Part shown: in pieces, positions 18,490 through 27,466 of the stretch
How the letters are laid out: the number at the start of each line of letters is the position of its first letter
How positions within the stretch are numbered: position 1 is the first letter of the stretch
Assembly: GCA_016716715.1 (NCBI GenBank)
Contig: JADJVE010000001.1
Span: 310,001-374,000, forward strand
Reading direction: 5' to 3'
Length of the DNA stretch: 64,000 nucleotides
DNA from: Acidobacteriota bacterium
GTDB taxonomy: Bacteria; Acidobacteriota; Thermoanaerobaculia; UBA5066
Made by a program: the position numbers and the translations under genes
Notes under the pieces: generated by a model
Told to the model about the DNA's origin: nothing
What the model saw: the letters and a program-made list of their open reading frames with translations, nothing else
The model's database searches: none

Positions 18490-20703
18490 GTGATCGTTCG
18501 TTCCGGACGCCTCGTCTTCGCGAGCGTCCTCGTGCTTCTGACCGCCGGCGCCGCCGCCGACGAAGGCATGTGGATGCCCCAGCAGATCCCGCAGCTCGCC
18601 CCGCGTCTCAAGGAGATGGGCTTCCAGGGCGACCCGCAGGCCTTCGCAGACCTGACGGGCCAGCCGATGGGCGCCATCGTCTCGCTCGGCGGCTGTAGCG
18701 CCTCGTTCGTTTCGCCCGACGGCCTCATCGTCACGAACAACCACTGCGTGCAGGGCGCGCTCCAGTACAACTCGAAGCCCGACCGCAACCTCATGGTCGA
18801 CGGCTACCTCGCGAAGACCCGCGCGGACGAGCTCTGGAACGGCCCGGGCTCGCGCGTCTTCGTGACCGTCTCCGTCAGGGACGTCACGGACGAGATCACC
18901 GGCAAGCTCGACCCGAAGCTCACGGACCGCAAACGCTTCGACGCCATCGAACAGCGCGTCAAGGCGAAGACGGCCGAGTGCGAGAAGGCCGGCCTGCGGT
19001 GCAGCGTCGCGCCGTTCTTCGAAGGGCTCAAGTGGTTCGAGCTCGGTCAGATGGAGATCCAGGACGTCCGGCTCGTCTACGCGCCGGCGGCGGGCATCGG
19101 GAACTTCGGCGGCGAGACGGACAACTGGCAGTGGCCGCGCCACACAGGCGACTGGTCCTTCTATCGCGCGTACGTCTCGAAGGACGGGAAGGCCGTGCCG
19201 TTCTCGAAGGACAACGTTCCGTACAGGCCGAAGCACTGGCTCAAGGTCTCGCCCGCGGGCGCGAACCCGGGCGACCTCGTGTTCGTCGCCGGCTACCCGG
19301 GCAGGACGGCCCGTCTCAATCCGTACGAGGACGTCCGGGAGACGGTCGAGTGGACCCTCCCGCGCTCGATCAGACGCTCCACCGACCGCATCGCGATCCT
19401 CGAGAAGCTCGGCAAGGACGACAAGGAGACGGCGCTGCGCGTCGCGCAGGCGATCCGCGGCCTCAACAACGGCCTCACGAAGAACAAGGGCGTCCTGCAG
19501 GGGATGGTCAAGGGCGGGCTCCTCTCGGACAAGGAGAGGATGGAGAAGGACTTCGTGAAGTGGATCGACGCCGACCCCGCCCGCAAGGCGAAGTACGGCG
19601 ACGTGATCCCCGCGATGAGCGCGCTCACCGCCGAGCGCGCGAGGACACGCGAGAGGAACGCGCTCCTCATGGAAATGTCGGGCGTCATGGGATCGGGGCT
19701 CGGCTCGGCGCAGACGCTCTACCGGTACTCGATCGAAAAGGCGAAGAAGGACGCCGACCGCGATCCGGCTTTCCAGGAGCGCAACTGGAGCCGCCTGCGC
19801 GAGTCGCAGGAGCGTGCGCAGCGCACGCTCTCCCCGAAAGCCGACCGCGCACTCCTGGCGTACGCGCTCGCCGACGTCGCGAAGCTCGCGGCCGACCAGC
19901 GGATCGACGTCCTCGACAAGGAGATCGGCCTGAAGCCGGGAATGGCGGAGGCCGACGCCGGCAAGGCGATCGACGCGTGGCTGGACCGCACGATCGCGGG
20001 CACGAAGATCTACGACAAGGACTTCCGGATGTCGCTCTTCGACAAGTCCACCTCGGATCTCGTCGCGACGAAGGATTCGATGTTGACGCTCGCCGCCGGG
20101 CTCTACCCGCTGCAGGAGACGAACCGCGAGAAGAACAAGGAGCGCGAGGGCGCGATGTACCGGCTCGGGCCGCGGTACGCCGAGGCCCTTCTCGCGAAGA
20201 ACGGCGGCCTCGTGTCGCCGGACGCGAACTCCACGCTCCGCGTCACGTACGGCAAGGTCCTCGGCGTGCCGGCGCGCGACGGACTCCTCTACGCGCCGCA
20301 GACGACGCTCGCGGGCGTCGCCGAGAAGGCGACCGGCAAGGGTGAGTTCAACGCCCCGAAGGCCGAGCTCGACGCGATCAAGGCGCTGCGCGCCGGCAAG
20401 ACGAGCCCTTACGTCGACCCGAAGCTGAACGACGTGCCGGTGAACTTCCTCTCGACCGTCGACACGACGGGCGGCAACTCGGGCTCGGCCACGCTCAATG
20501 CGAAGGGCGAGCTCTGCGGCCTCCTGTTCGACGGAACGTTCGACACGGTGGCGTCGGACTACCTCTTCGACACCGCGCGCACGCGCTCCATCCACGTCGA
20601 CAGCCGCTACATGCTCTGGACCATGACCGAGGTGGACGGCGCGGCAAACCTCCTCAAGGAGATCGGCGAGGCTCCGAGCCTCGACGTGAAAGCTGCTCCC
20701 TAG
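18490..20703 (+). CDS. S46-family dipeptidyl-peptidase (DPP7/DPP11 type)
   Basis: A 737-residue exported serine exopeptidase that removes N-terminal dipeptides in the periplasm. A signal peptide (1-23) is followed by the chymotrypsin-like halves around a helical insert. The catalytic residues are His85 (TNNHCVQ), Asp in PRHTGDWSFYRAYV and Ser664 (GGNSGSATLN). In this family the residue after FD about 18 positions past the serine sets specificity (Arg in acidic-specific DPP11, Gly in DPP7). Here it is Gly682 (LLFDGTF), which suggests a DPP7-like preference for hydrophobic P1; that is inference. The start is GTG with AAAGGAG seven bases upstream. Confidence 0.92.
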   Translation: MIVRSGRLVFASVLVLLTAGAAADEGMWMPQQIPQLAPRLKEMGFQGDPQAFADLTGQPMGAIVSLGGCSASFVSPDGLIVTNNHCVQGALQYNSKPDRNLMVDGYLAKTRADELWNGPGSRVFVTVSVRDVTDEITGKLDPKLTDRKRFDAIEQRVKAKTAECEKAGLRCSVAPFFEGLKWFELGQMEIQDVRLVYAPAAGIGNFGGETDNWQWPRHTGDWSFYRAYVSKDGKAVPFSKDNVPYRPKHWLKVSPAGANPGDLVFVAGYPGRTARLNPYEDVRETVEWTLPRSIRRSTDRIAILEKLGKDDKETALRVAQAIRGLNNGLTKNKGVLQGMVKGGLLSDKERMEKDFVKWIDADPARKAKYGDVIPAMSALTAERARTRERNALLMEMSGVMGSGLGSAQTLYRYSIEKAKKDADRDPAFQERNWSRLRESQERAQRTLSPKADRALLAYALADVAKLAADQRIDVLDKEIGLKPGMAEADAGKAIDAWLDRTIAGTKIYDKDFRMSLFDKSTSDLVATKDSMLTLAAGLYPLQETNREKNKEREGAMYRLGPRYAEALLAKNGGLVSPDANSTLRVTYGKVLGVPARDGLLYAPQTTLAGVAEKATGKGEFNAPKAELDAIKALRAGKTSPYVDPKLNDVPVNFLSTVDTTGGNSGSATLNAKGELCGLLFDGTFDTVASDYLFDTARTRSIHVDSRYMLWTMTEVDGAANLLKEIGEAPSLDVKAAP

Positions 20704-20738
20704 TTCCCCTGCCTCGTCGAGCCAAATTGCCATTTTTC

Positions 20739-20762
20739 GGGCCGCCCTCGGGCGGCCCTTTC
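20739..20762 (+). terminator. Rho-independent terminator after the S46 peptidase gene
   Basis: An 8-bp GC stem (20739-20746 with 20751-20758) and a four-base loop are followed by TTTCGTT. It lies about 35 bases past the stop codon. Confidence 0.75.
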
Positions 20763-20849
20763 GTTGCGCCGGTGGCGGGCGGTATTCGGGCGGGCGTTAG
20801 GCGAGGCCCCTCCACCGACACTTCCGGGTGGCAACCAGCGTCATGAAAT

Positions 20850-20869
20850 TGTGTGTCACCAGGCACACA
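20850..20869. promoter_or_regulatory. Inverted repeat, possible operator of the GH36 gene
   Basis: TGTGTG and CACACA are separated by eight bases, with flanking A/T-rich ends that extend the symmetry imperfectly (AAATT... and ...TTT). It lies about 100 bases before the ATG of the alpha-galactosidase-like gene. The binding protein is unknown. Confidence 0.3.
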
Positions 20870-20970
20870 TTTGTTTTCCGGATCGCGTCCGGTTCGCTCC
20901 TTGCGTAACCCGGGTTCGAAGAGCCTGCGTCTCAACTCCAGGCCGCTGGCGGCAAGAAAGTGGCGATGGA

Positions 20971-23148
20971 ATGACTTCGCGGTCGAAAAAAGTGGCTGAG
21001 AGCGCCCTTTTCGTCGTCCTGGCCGCGATCGTGGCCGGGCAGGCGCTTGCCGCGACTTCCGGGGCGCCATCCCCCGAAGACGGCCGCTCGTGGACCGTTG
21101 GCAACTCTCTCCTGTCGACCGGCCTTCGGTACACGGGCGACGGCCGGATCGTCACGATGGGCCTGAGGGATCGCTCGCGCAGCCTGGACTGGGCGTCTGC
21201 GGCGGGCGGTCTCGGCTTCCGCGTCGTCCTGCGCGTCTCCTCGCCCGACGCCCCGGCGGACGCCGACCCCGCCGGCTTCGACCCTGTCACGCTCACCGAG
21301 GGGTCGACGTGGGACCTCGTGCGCGCGACGTCCAAGCCCGCTTCGGACGGCACGATGCGCTTCGACCTCGTCCTTGCTTCGCGCGAGGCGCCGGTCTCCG
21401 TCACGTGGTCCCTCGTTTCTTACACGGAGTCGCCGGTCTTCCGTTCTTCGGTCGCCGTGACGAACACCGGGACGCAGCGAATCCTCCTCGAGGCCGTCGA
21501 CGGCCTCGACGCCGGCCTCACCGCGGCCGGCGGCACGCTCACGTCCCTGACCGTGAACAACTTCAACTGGGGGCAGCCGGCGACGTCCTTCCAGACCTCG
21601 CAGGCGACGCTCAAGCCCGGGACCGGCGTGAAGGCCCGGACGGGACCCGGCAGGAACCAGGCGGCGTGGCTCGCGCTGCGCTCGGCGAAATGGAATGCCG
21701 GCGTCTTCGCCGGCTGGGAGTGGAGCGGTCCCGGCCTTCTCGCGGCCGCGACGGCGGCCGACGGGAGCACGGGCCTCGGCATCGGATTCGCTCCCGCAAC
21801 GTTCGCGCACCTTCTGGCGGCCGCGGCGACGTTCACGTCGCCCACGGCGTTCTTCGGGGTCTTCTCCGGAAATCTCGACGCGGCCGGCGCCGCGACACGC
21901 GCGTTCGTGACGCGGCGCATCGCGCCGCCCCTGCCGGCGCCGGACTTCCCGTGGGCCGGGTTCGACACGTGGGGATACAGCTACGGGATCGTCGAGCCGC
22001 AGGTCGAAGACCTCATCGACCGGGCGGCATGGCTGGGCGTCGAGGTCTTCACGGTCGACGCGGGCTGGTATCCCCGCATGGGCGACTGGGTTGCGGACGC
22101 CCTGAAGTTTCCCGGAGGGCTGAAGAACCTCGCGGCGCGCGCCCACGGAAAGGGGATGCGCTTCGGCCTCTGGATCGCGCTCGGTGCGGCGGACCCGCTC
22201 TCCCAGGTCGCCCTCGAGCACCCGGACTGGCTGGCGCGCGTCGGCGGCGAGCCGGTCGCCACGGACATGGACGGCGTCGCGCTCTGCCTCGCAGACCCGC
22301 GGGTGAGGGCCTGGATTCTCGCGCAGGTGGATCGCCTCGCCGCCGAGGGTTCGCTCGACTGGCTCGTCCACGATTTCACGGTCATCACGGGCTGCGACGC
22401 GCCGGGGCACTCCCACCAGGCGGGCGACGGCTGGTGGGCGTCGACGGCCGGCTACTACGCGGTGCTCGACGAGATCCGCAAGCGGCACCCGAAGCTCGTC
22501 CTCGAGAACTGCTGGGACGGCGGGGCCCTGTTCGACTTCGGAATGGTCGCGCGGCACGACACGTCGGCCACGAGCGATCGCAACGACGCGTACGGAAACC
22601 AGCGCGCGATTTTCGGGGGCACCTACCTCGTGCCGCCGCGCTACCTCGACAAGTACGTCGGCGACGACGGCTCGCCGGACACGTATCGCTTCCTGTCGGC
22701 GCTTCCCGGCGGGCCGTTCCTCCTCATGGGCCGGATCGGGGACTGGACGCAGGAAACCGAATCGGCGGCGAAGGCGGCGATTGCCCTCTTCAAGCAGAAG
22801 CGCGTCGTCCACCGCGACGGCGCCGTCTACCACCTGACGGCCCAGCCCGGCGAGGGCCCGATCGCGGCCGTCGAGAGCTACGAGTCGAAGTCGGGCGCTG
22901 GGACGATCGTGGTCTGGAGCGCGCCGGGGACGGCGCCGGCCACGGGCACGAACGCGGCGGCGCGCGTCCTTCCGGTGGGCCTCACGGCGAGCGCGCTCTA
23001 CGACGTGTCCGTGAGCACCAACCTCTCGAATGCGCGCGCGCCTCAGGTTCTCCCGACCGACACCGGCGCCAACCTCATGAGCGGAGGAATCACGCTCGGG
23101 ATCGCGCCGGCGGACGGCGCGGCGCTGGTCACGCTGATTAGGCGGTAG
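20971..23148 (+). CDS. Exported GH36-type alpha-galactosidase (melibiase-like)
   Basis: A 725-residue protein with signal peptide (1-28), an N-terminal beta-sandwich (about 35-310) and a TIM barrel (about 325-600). The barrel begins WAGFDTWGYSYG and contains FTVDAGWYPRMGDW, MRFGLWIALG, WLVHDFTVITGC and LENCWDGGALFDFGMV. By position, D468 (VHDFT) is the likely nucleophile and D536 (ATSDRND) the likely acid/base. A short beta-domain ends the protein. It should hydrolyse alpha-galactosides in the periplasm or outside; other GH36/GH31-clan specificities are possible. The start has only a weak GATGGA Shine-Dalgarno. Confidence 0.82.
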   Translation: MTSRSKKVAESALFVVLAAIVAGQALAATSGAPSPEDGRSWTVGNSLLSTGLRYTGDGRIVTMGLRDRSRSLDWASAAGGLGFRVVLRVSSPDAPADADPAGFDPVTLTEGSTWDLVRATSKPASDGTMRFDLVLASREAPVSVTWSLVSYTESPVFRSSVAVTNTGTQRILLEAVDGLDAGLTAAGGTLTSLTVNNFNWGQPATSFQTSQATLKPGTGVKARTGPGRNQAAWLALRSAKWNAGVFAGWEWSGPGLLAAATAADGSTGLGIGFAPATFAHLLAAAATFTSPTAFFGVFSGNLDAAGAATRAFVTRRIAPPLPAPDFPWAGFDTWGYSYGIVEPQVEDLIDRAAWLGVEVFTVDAGWYPRMGDWVADALKFPGGLKNLAARAHGKGMRFGLWIALGAADPLSQVALEHPDWLARVGGEPVATDMDGVALCLADPRVRAWILAQVDRLAAEGSLDWLVHDFTVITGCDAPGHSHQAGDGWWASTAGYYAVLDEIRKRHPKLVLENCWDGGALFDFGMVARHDTSATSDRNDAYGNQRAIFGGTYLVPPRYLDKYVGDDGSPDTYRFLSALPGGPFLLMGRIGDWTQETESAAKAAIALFKQKRVVHRDGAVYHLTAQPGEGPIAAVESYESKSGAGTIVVWSAPGTAPATGTNAAARVLPVGLTASALYDVSVSTNLSNARAPQVLPTDTGANLMSGGITLGIAPADGAALVTLIRR

Positions 23149-23163
23149 CATTCCGGCTCCGTC

Positions 23164-24648
23164 TTGACCGTCGCACTCTGGATCCTCGCGCTCCTTCTCG
23201 TTCTCGCGGGCCTCGCGGGCACCGTCGTTCCCGCCCTGCCCGGGGCGCCGCTCGTCTTCGCCGGTCTCCTCGTCGCCGCGTGGATCGACGGGTTCGCGCG
23301 CGTCGGGCCCTGGACGCTCGCCGTCCTCGGCGTCCTCGCGGCGCTCACGATCGCCGTCGACGTTCTCTCGACGACCCTTGGCGTGAAGAGGGCGGGCGCA
23401 AGCAGGGGGGCCCTGATCGGCGCGGCGATCGGGACCGTCGTGGGCCTGTTCCTCGGCCTCGTGGGCGTCCTCGTCGGGCCATTCGTCGGCGCCCTGATCG
23501 GCGAGTTCGCCGTCAGGCGGGACTGGCAGCAGGCCGGCAGGGCGGGCGTCGCGACGTGGATCGGCCTCGCGGTTGGCACCGCCCTCAAGATCGCGATCGT
23601 TTTCGCGATGCTCGGCGTCTTCGCCCTCGCCCTGCTGATTTCAGGTTGTGGTCGCGCGAAGCCGGCGGCCGCGGGCGTCTCCGCAGAGCGGGAATCCGGC
23701 GGCTGGGAGGAAGTCCGGATCGGCACGGACGCCGTGTTCAACGGCCTCCACTTCGTCGACTCGAGCGTCGGCTGGATCGTCGGCGGGAGCCCGTTCGTCG
23801 ACGGCGGGGTCATCGGCCGGACGGAGGACGGCGGGAGGACGTGGCGGTACGTCACGGGCGTGACGAAGGGCGGCCGGTCGTCCGGGCTCAACGCGGTCCA
23901 CGGGTTCGACCGGATGCGCGCCTGCGCGGTCGGCGACGGCGTGTTCCTCACGTTCGACGGTGGAGCGAGCTGGCAGCGCGCGCAGGCGGCCCCCGGGGCG
24001 CGATTGCTCGGAGCTCTCGACTTCCGGGACGGGAACGAGGGCTGGGCCGTGGGCGCGACGGGCGTCTTCCACACGACGGACGCGGGGCTGACCTGGGCGG
24101 TGGTCGACGGGAAGGACTCGGCCGCGCGCCACGCGAATGGTCGCGTTCTCCATTTCACGGACGTCAGGAGCGGTTGGCTCGCGGGCAAGCACGGCGCTCT
24201 CCTCCGGACGCTGGACGGCGGCGCGACGTGGGCCCGCGTTCCGATCCCCGCGCCGGCGAACACGGAGAACGCGCCGGACCTGTGGGGTGGCGCGTGGCTC
24301 GATGCGTCGCACGGCTGGCTCGTCGGGGAGTACGGAACCGTTCTTCGCACGGCGGACGGCGGCGACACGTGGACCCTCGTGGATGCCGGGACGCGCGACG
24401 CGGTCTTCACGGCCGTCGCATTCGCCGGCGCCGACGGCTGGATCGTGGGTTACCTTCCGAACGGCGCCGCGCGGTCCGTCGTCACCCGCACGCGGGACGG
24501 CGGCGCGACGTGGGCGCTCGAGCGCACGCTCGACGGCGAGGAGCTGCGCGCGATCCAGGCTCTCGACGCCGACACGGCATGGGCCGTCGGCGACCGCGTG
24601 CGGACGGAGCCGCAGCGGATGCTGCGGCGCCCGGGGCGCCCGGGCTAG
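23164..24648 (+). CDS. DUF456 membrane domain fused to a lipoprotein-like Ycf48/BNR repeat domain
   Basis: A 494-residue two-part protein. Residues 1-158 are a complete DUF456 membrane protein with glycine-rich helices (VVPALPGAPLVFAGLLVAAW, GLVGVLVGPFVGALIGE). The same frame runs on without a stop into LISGCGRAKP, a perfect lipobox with C162. A seven- or eight-bladed Ycf48/sialidase-like propeller follows (repeats of FVDSSVGWIVGG, DGGRTWRYV, DGGATWARV, SHGWLVGEYGTVLRTADGG). The last DUF456 helix could serve as the lipoprotein signal, with an internal ATG at 23608 as second start. Function of both parts is unknown; Ycf48 relatives aid complex assembly. The start is TTG with no clear Shine-Dalgarno. 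Confidence 0.7.
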   Translation: MTVALWILALLLVLAGLAGTVVPALPGAPLVFAGLLVAAWIDGFARVGPWTLAVLGVLAALTIAVDVLSTTLGVKRAGASRGALIGAAIGTVVGLFLGLVGVLVGPFVGALIGEFAVRRDWQQAGRAGVATWIGLAVGTALKIAIVFAMLGVFALALLISGCGRAKPAAAGVSAERESGGWEEVRIGTDAVFNGLHFVDSSVGWIVGGSPFVDGGVIGRTEDGGRTWRYVTGVTKGGRSSGLNAVHGFDRMRACAVGDGVFLTFDGGASWQRAQAAPGARLLGALDFRDGNEGWAVGATGVFHTTDAGLTWAVVDGKDSAARHANGRVLHFTDVRSGWLAGKHGALLRTLDGGATWARVPIPAPANTENAPDLWGGAWLDASHGWLVGEYGTVLRTADGGDTWTLVDAGTRDAVFTAVAFAGADGWIVGYLPNGAARSVVTRTRDGGATWALERTLDGEELRAIQALDADTAWAVGDRVRTEPQRMLRRPGRPG

Positions 24649-24790
24649 TTCGCGAACCGGATCGACCGGACCAGCTCGTCGAGGGGACCCTTCGTCGCCT
24701 CCACGGTGCCCTGGGCCGTGCCCGCGACGAGGAGCCGCCCGCCATTCGCGAAGAGGATCGTGCGGTTGTGGAACACGTGGCTCAGGGGCT
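24645..24790 (-). pseudogene. Frameshifted C-terminal tail of the DcrB-like membrane protein
   Basis: In the +1-shifted frame the sequence continues EPLSHVFHNRTILFANGGR and ends LDELVRSIRFAN, which matches the end of the preceding internal repeat (AFENLVASVQF). Restoring one G in the run GGGG at about 24788 joins it to the gene upstream. The restored stop overlaps the stop of the convergent gene in CTAG. Either a sequencing indel in the G run or a genuine frameshift explains it. Confidence 0.65.
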
Positions 24791-26320
24791 CCCCGTGTCC
24801 ACGGCGAGCGCCTCCACCGGTCCCACGCGAATGCGTGTCTTTGCGGAGATCTCCCAGCGCTCGAGGTCGTGGTCGAAGAATCGCCGCGCTCGCTCGATGA
24901 CGCGCTCGTCGTCGATCTCCCCCGCAAGCTCGCCTCCGTCGGCGAGGACGATTCTCGCTTCGGCGCGCCGGAACTCCTGGCGCTCCCCGTAGTCGACGTG
25001 CTCCCACGAGCGCGGCACCCGGACGGTCACCCGGTGGCTTCCCACGCGGAGCTCCGTGCCGCCGCCGCGCTCCCTCGTCTCGCGAGGAGCTTCCTCGCTC
25101 GTCGTCCGGACGACGCCGTCGGATCCGCCCGCGGCCGGGAATTGGACGGATGCCACGAGGTTCTCGAAGGCGCGCAGGTCCGCCTCGGGACCGAGCAGGG
25201 TGATGACGAACACGTGCCCCTCGACGACCGTGAGGAACTCGCGGCCCCGGTGCTGCATGGACCGCTCTCTCAGGGTGTAGTCCGTCTGGAACGCGGGAAG
25301 GCCCGCGACGGCCGCGGGCACCGGGTCTCCCACGGTGCTCGAATCCACGGAAGGGAACTTCTCCTTCGTCAGCCGGAACCGGGGAAGGACCTCTTCGACG
25401 GTTCGCGGCGGAATCGCCACGGAAGCCTCGGCCACGATGATGCGACTCGGAGGCGTCGCGTACCGCGTGAACGAGACGCCCTTGCGGCCGCCCTCGGCAT
25501 GGCGCTCGCGCGTCCAGGATCCCGCCGGCGGCGAGAAGGTGATCGGCTGATCGCTCCAGCGGAACGTCTCGGCGGGTTCGGGCGGATGAAAGACCGGGGC
25601 GCTCTTTGCCGGAGCCGGCGCCGGGGCGCGACTCTTCGAGAGAAGAACGGCGCCGGAGGCGACGAGCACCGCGCACGCGGCGACGACGAGAAGCGGGTCG
25701 GGACCTGATCGCGGCTGCGGCTCCGTGCGAACGCCAAGGTAGTCGCGGACGATCGGATGCCGCAGCAGGCTCATGGCGATGACCAGCGGGATCGACTGCA
25801 GAGCGAGGCCGATACCGGCGGCCGCCCGGAAGAGAGCGAGGGCGTTTTGCGCGTCCGGATCGGCTTCGAGTCCGGCGGCCGGAGAGGCGCCGATTTCGAC
25901 CGAACGGTACGCGTGGAAGGCGGAGAGCCCGAGGGCCAGGACGCCGACGGTCAGGAGGAGCGCGCGGGACCAGGTCCTGCGGCGCAGCAACGCAACGGCG
26001 CCGACGATGCCGAGCGTCGCGACCAGGAGAAGCGGAACGGCGAGGGCTCGATCCAGGGACGCCCGCTGCTCGCGCTGGGCGAGAACCTGCCGGGTTTCGT
26101 CGGAGACGAGATCCGGAGCGGCCGCCGCCGCGCGCGCCAGCGGGTCGGTGGTTCCGAGGGCGGACGTGGTGGCGGCACTCCCGAGGACGAAGAGCGCGCG
26201 CAGGGCTCCGGAGCCGGAGAGAAGCAGCCATCCCACGACGAGCGCGGTCACAAGGACCGGGCGCGAGTCGACCCGGGCCAGTCTCGACGCGGGCGGCCTC
26301 GCCTCGCTCATCGACCCCAT
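24782..26320 (-). CDS. Multi-spanning membrane protein with two DcrB/PsbP-like domains (frameshifted 3' end)
   Basis: The open part is 512 residues. The N-terminal half has four or five membrane segments (about 22-45, 95-110, 120-140, 165-190, 215-233). Residues about 255-390 form a DcrB/PsbP-like beta domain (ITFSPPAGSWTRERH, VAGLPAFQTDYTLRER, FVITLLGPEADLRAFENLVASVQF). A second copy starts near 410 but is cut by TGA right after VDTGSP; its end is in the next frame (24645-24790). Function is unknown. There is no Shine-Dalgarno, but TAACTT lies six bases before the ATG, so a leaderless mRNA is possible. Confidence 0.6.
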   Translation of the reverse strand: MGSMSEARPPASRLARVDSRPVLVTALVVGWLLLSGSGALRALFVLGSAATTSALGTTDPLARAAAAAPDLVSDETRQVLAQREQRASLDRALAVPLLLVATLGIVGAVALLRRRTWSRALLLTVGVLALGLSAFHAYRSVEIGASPAAGLEADPDAQNALALFRAAAGIGLALQSIPLVIAMSLLRHPIVRDYLGVRTEPQPRSGPDPLLVVAACAVLVASGAVLLSKSRAPAPAPAKSAPVFHPPEPAETFRWSDQPITFSPPAGSWTRERHAEGGRKGVSFTRYATPPSRIIVAEASVAIPPRTVEEVLPRFRLTKEKFPSVDSSTVGDPVPAAVAGLPAFQTDYTLRERSMQHRGREFLTVVEGHVFVITLLGPEADLRAFENLVASVQFPAAGGSDGVVRTTSEEAPRETRERGGGTELRVGSHRVTVRVPRSWEHVDYGERQEFRRAEARIVLADGGELAGEIDDERVIERARRFFDHDLERWEISAKTRIRVGPVEALAVDTGSP

Positions 26321-26326
26321 GCGCTC

Positions 26327-26332
26327 AAGTTA
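26327..26332 (-). promoter_or_regulatory. Candidate -10 for a leaderless mRNA of the DcrB-like gene
   Basis: TAACTT on the minus strand lies six bases before the ATG at 26320, in the 32-base gap after the zinc-ribbon gene. Confidence 0.35.
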
Positions 26333-26352
26333 TCAGATCGGCGCGGCCCGCC

Positions 26353-27453
26353 TCATCTCGCGATTGCGGAGAGGATGATGAAGAGCAGCACGGCCGCGGC
26401 GACGGCGAGGCCGATCTTGACCCACGACCACGGCGCGTGCCCGTCCGTCTTGCCCGTGACGCCGTTCACCAGGAAACGGTAAGGCTTCCCGCCGTACTGG
26501 TACGCGGCAATCCAGACGGGGAAGAGGCCGTTCTTGCAGGCGATGCCGGACCACGCCGTGCGCACGGCGAGGTTGCGGAAACGGTCGCCGGGCACCTCGC
26601 GCCCGCAGAGGGCGTAAAGCTCCTGCGTCATGCGCTGCTGTCCGGAGGCGAGAGCCTCCTTCGGGCCGACCGCGTACTCCTCGGCGAGGAAGCCCGAGAG
26701 GTACGACGGCTCGTACGCGAGAAGGTCGGCGGTCGGGAAGGGCTCGATCGCGCGTGCGAGGTCCGGCGGGAGCCCGCGTGACGCGGCGACTGGAAGGTCG
26801 TCGAAGAAGTGCTCGAAGACACCTTCGGCCGGTTCCCAGCGCGTGCGCGTCTCGTAACGCGTGCGCATCTGCCCGTTCTCCTCGACCCGCACCTCGACCT
26901 GATAGTCGAATCCCGCGTCCGCCGTCCACGCAGAATGGGTCGCCGCGTCGAAGGTCCAGAACGGGACGTAGACGCCCTTCAGCTCGGAAAGCGCCGACTT
27001 CTGTGAGAGGTCGTCCGGGCGGAACCACAGCGACGAGAGCCACTGCCGGAAGCGGCCGGTCGCCGCGTTGCGATCGACGCGGAACGGGAGGACGCCCGCG
27101 GGGCGCACCATCGTCGTCGAAGGCGGCGCCTCGACGACGGACGGCGCGCCGCAGAACGCGCACCGCGAAGCCGCGACGCCGGCGTCGAACGTCGTCGTCG
27201 CGCCACAGCCCCGGCAGCTCACGGCCTTGCGCGCCATGCCCCATCCGAGATCCGTCGCGCCCTTCAGCGCCTCCTCGATCGGGCGCTCCGTCACCTGCCC
27301 GGAAGTCTTCGGAACGTCCTTCTTCGCGCCGCAGTACGGGCACGTCAGGGCCGCGGCGCCGGGGCTCCACACGACGTCCGCGCCGCACGCGGCGCACGGG
27401 AACTTGCGGAGCTTCGCCGGCGCGGCGGGAGCCACGGTCGGGGCTGCGTTCAT
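26353..27453 (-). CDS. Zinc-ribbon protein with C-terminal membrane anchor, SPFH partner
   Basis: A 366-residue protein with two N-terminal zinc ribbons: CAAC...CPYC (about 20-42) and CRGC...CAFC (about 80-98). The central domain (PAGVLPFRVDRNAATGRFRQWLSSLWFRP, LKGVYVPFWTFDAATHSAW, RNLAVRTAWSGIACKNGLFPVWIAAYQYGGK) is the one found in a family often mislabelled as a helicase-like protein. One membrane helix closes the chain (about 346-364). Such genes commonly sit next to SPFH/YdjI genes, as here, 13 bases downstream. The molecular role is unknown. The ATG at 27453 is used because the extension upstream is only the neighbour's shadow. Confidence 0.72.
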   Translation of the reverse strand: MNAAPTVAPAAPAKLRKFPCAACGADVVWSPGAAALTCPYCGAKKDVPKTSGQVTERPIEEALKGATDLGWGMARKAVSCRGCGATTTFDAGVAASRCAFCGAPSVVEAPPSTTMVRPAGVLPFRVDRNAATGRFRQWLSSLWFRPDDLSQKSALSELKGVYVPFWTFDAATHSAWTADAGFDYQVEVRVEENGQMRTRYETRTRWEPAEGVFEHFFDDLPVAASRGLPPDLARAIEPFPTADLLAYEPSYLSGFLAEEYAVGPKEALASGQQRMTQELYALCGREVPGDRFRNLAVRTAWSGIACKNGLFPVWIAAYQYGGKPYRFLVNGVTGKTDGHAPWSWVKIGLAVAAAVLLFIILSAIAR

Positions 27454-27466
27454 GGGTGGCGGCGCG

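Larger units (their letters stand above)
20704..20970. other. Gene-free region between peptidase and alpha-galactosidase genes
   Basis: This 267-base stretch holds the terminator of the peptidase gene at its left end and an inverted repeat at 20850-20869. Its base composition is somewhat less GC-rich than the flanking genes. Open frames in it have no recognisable content. Confidence 0.6.
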
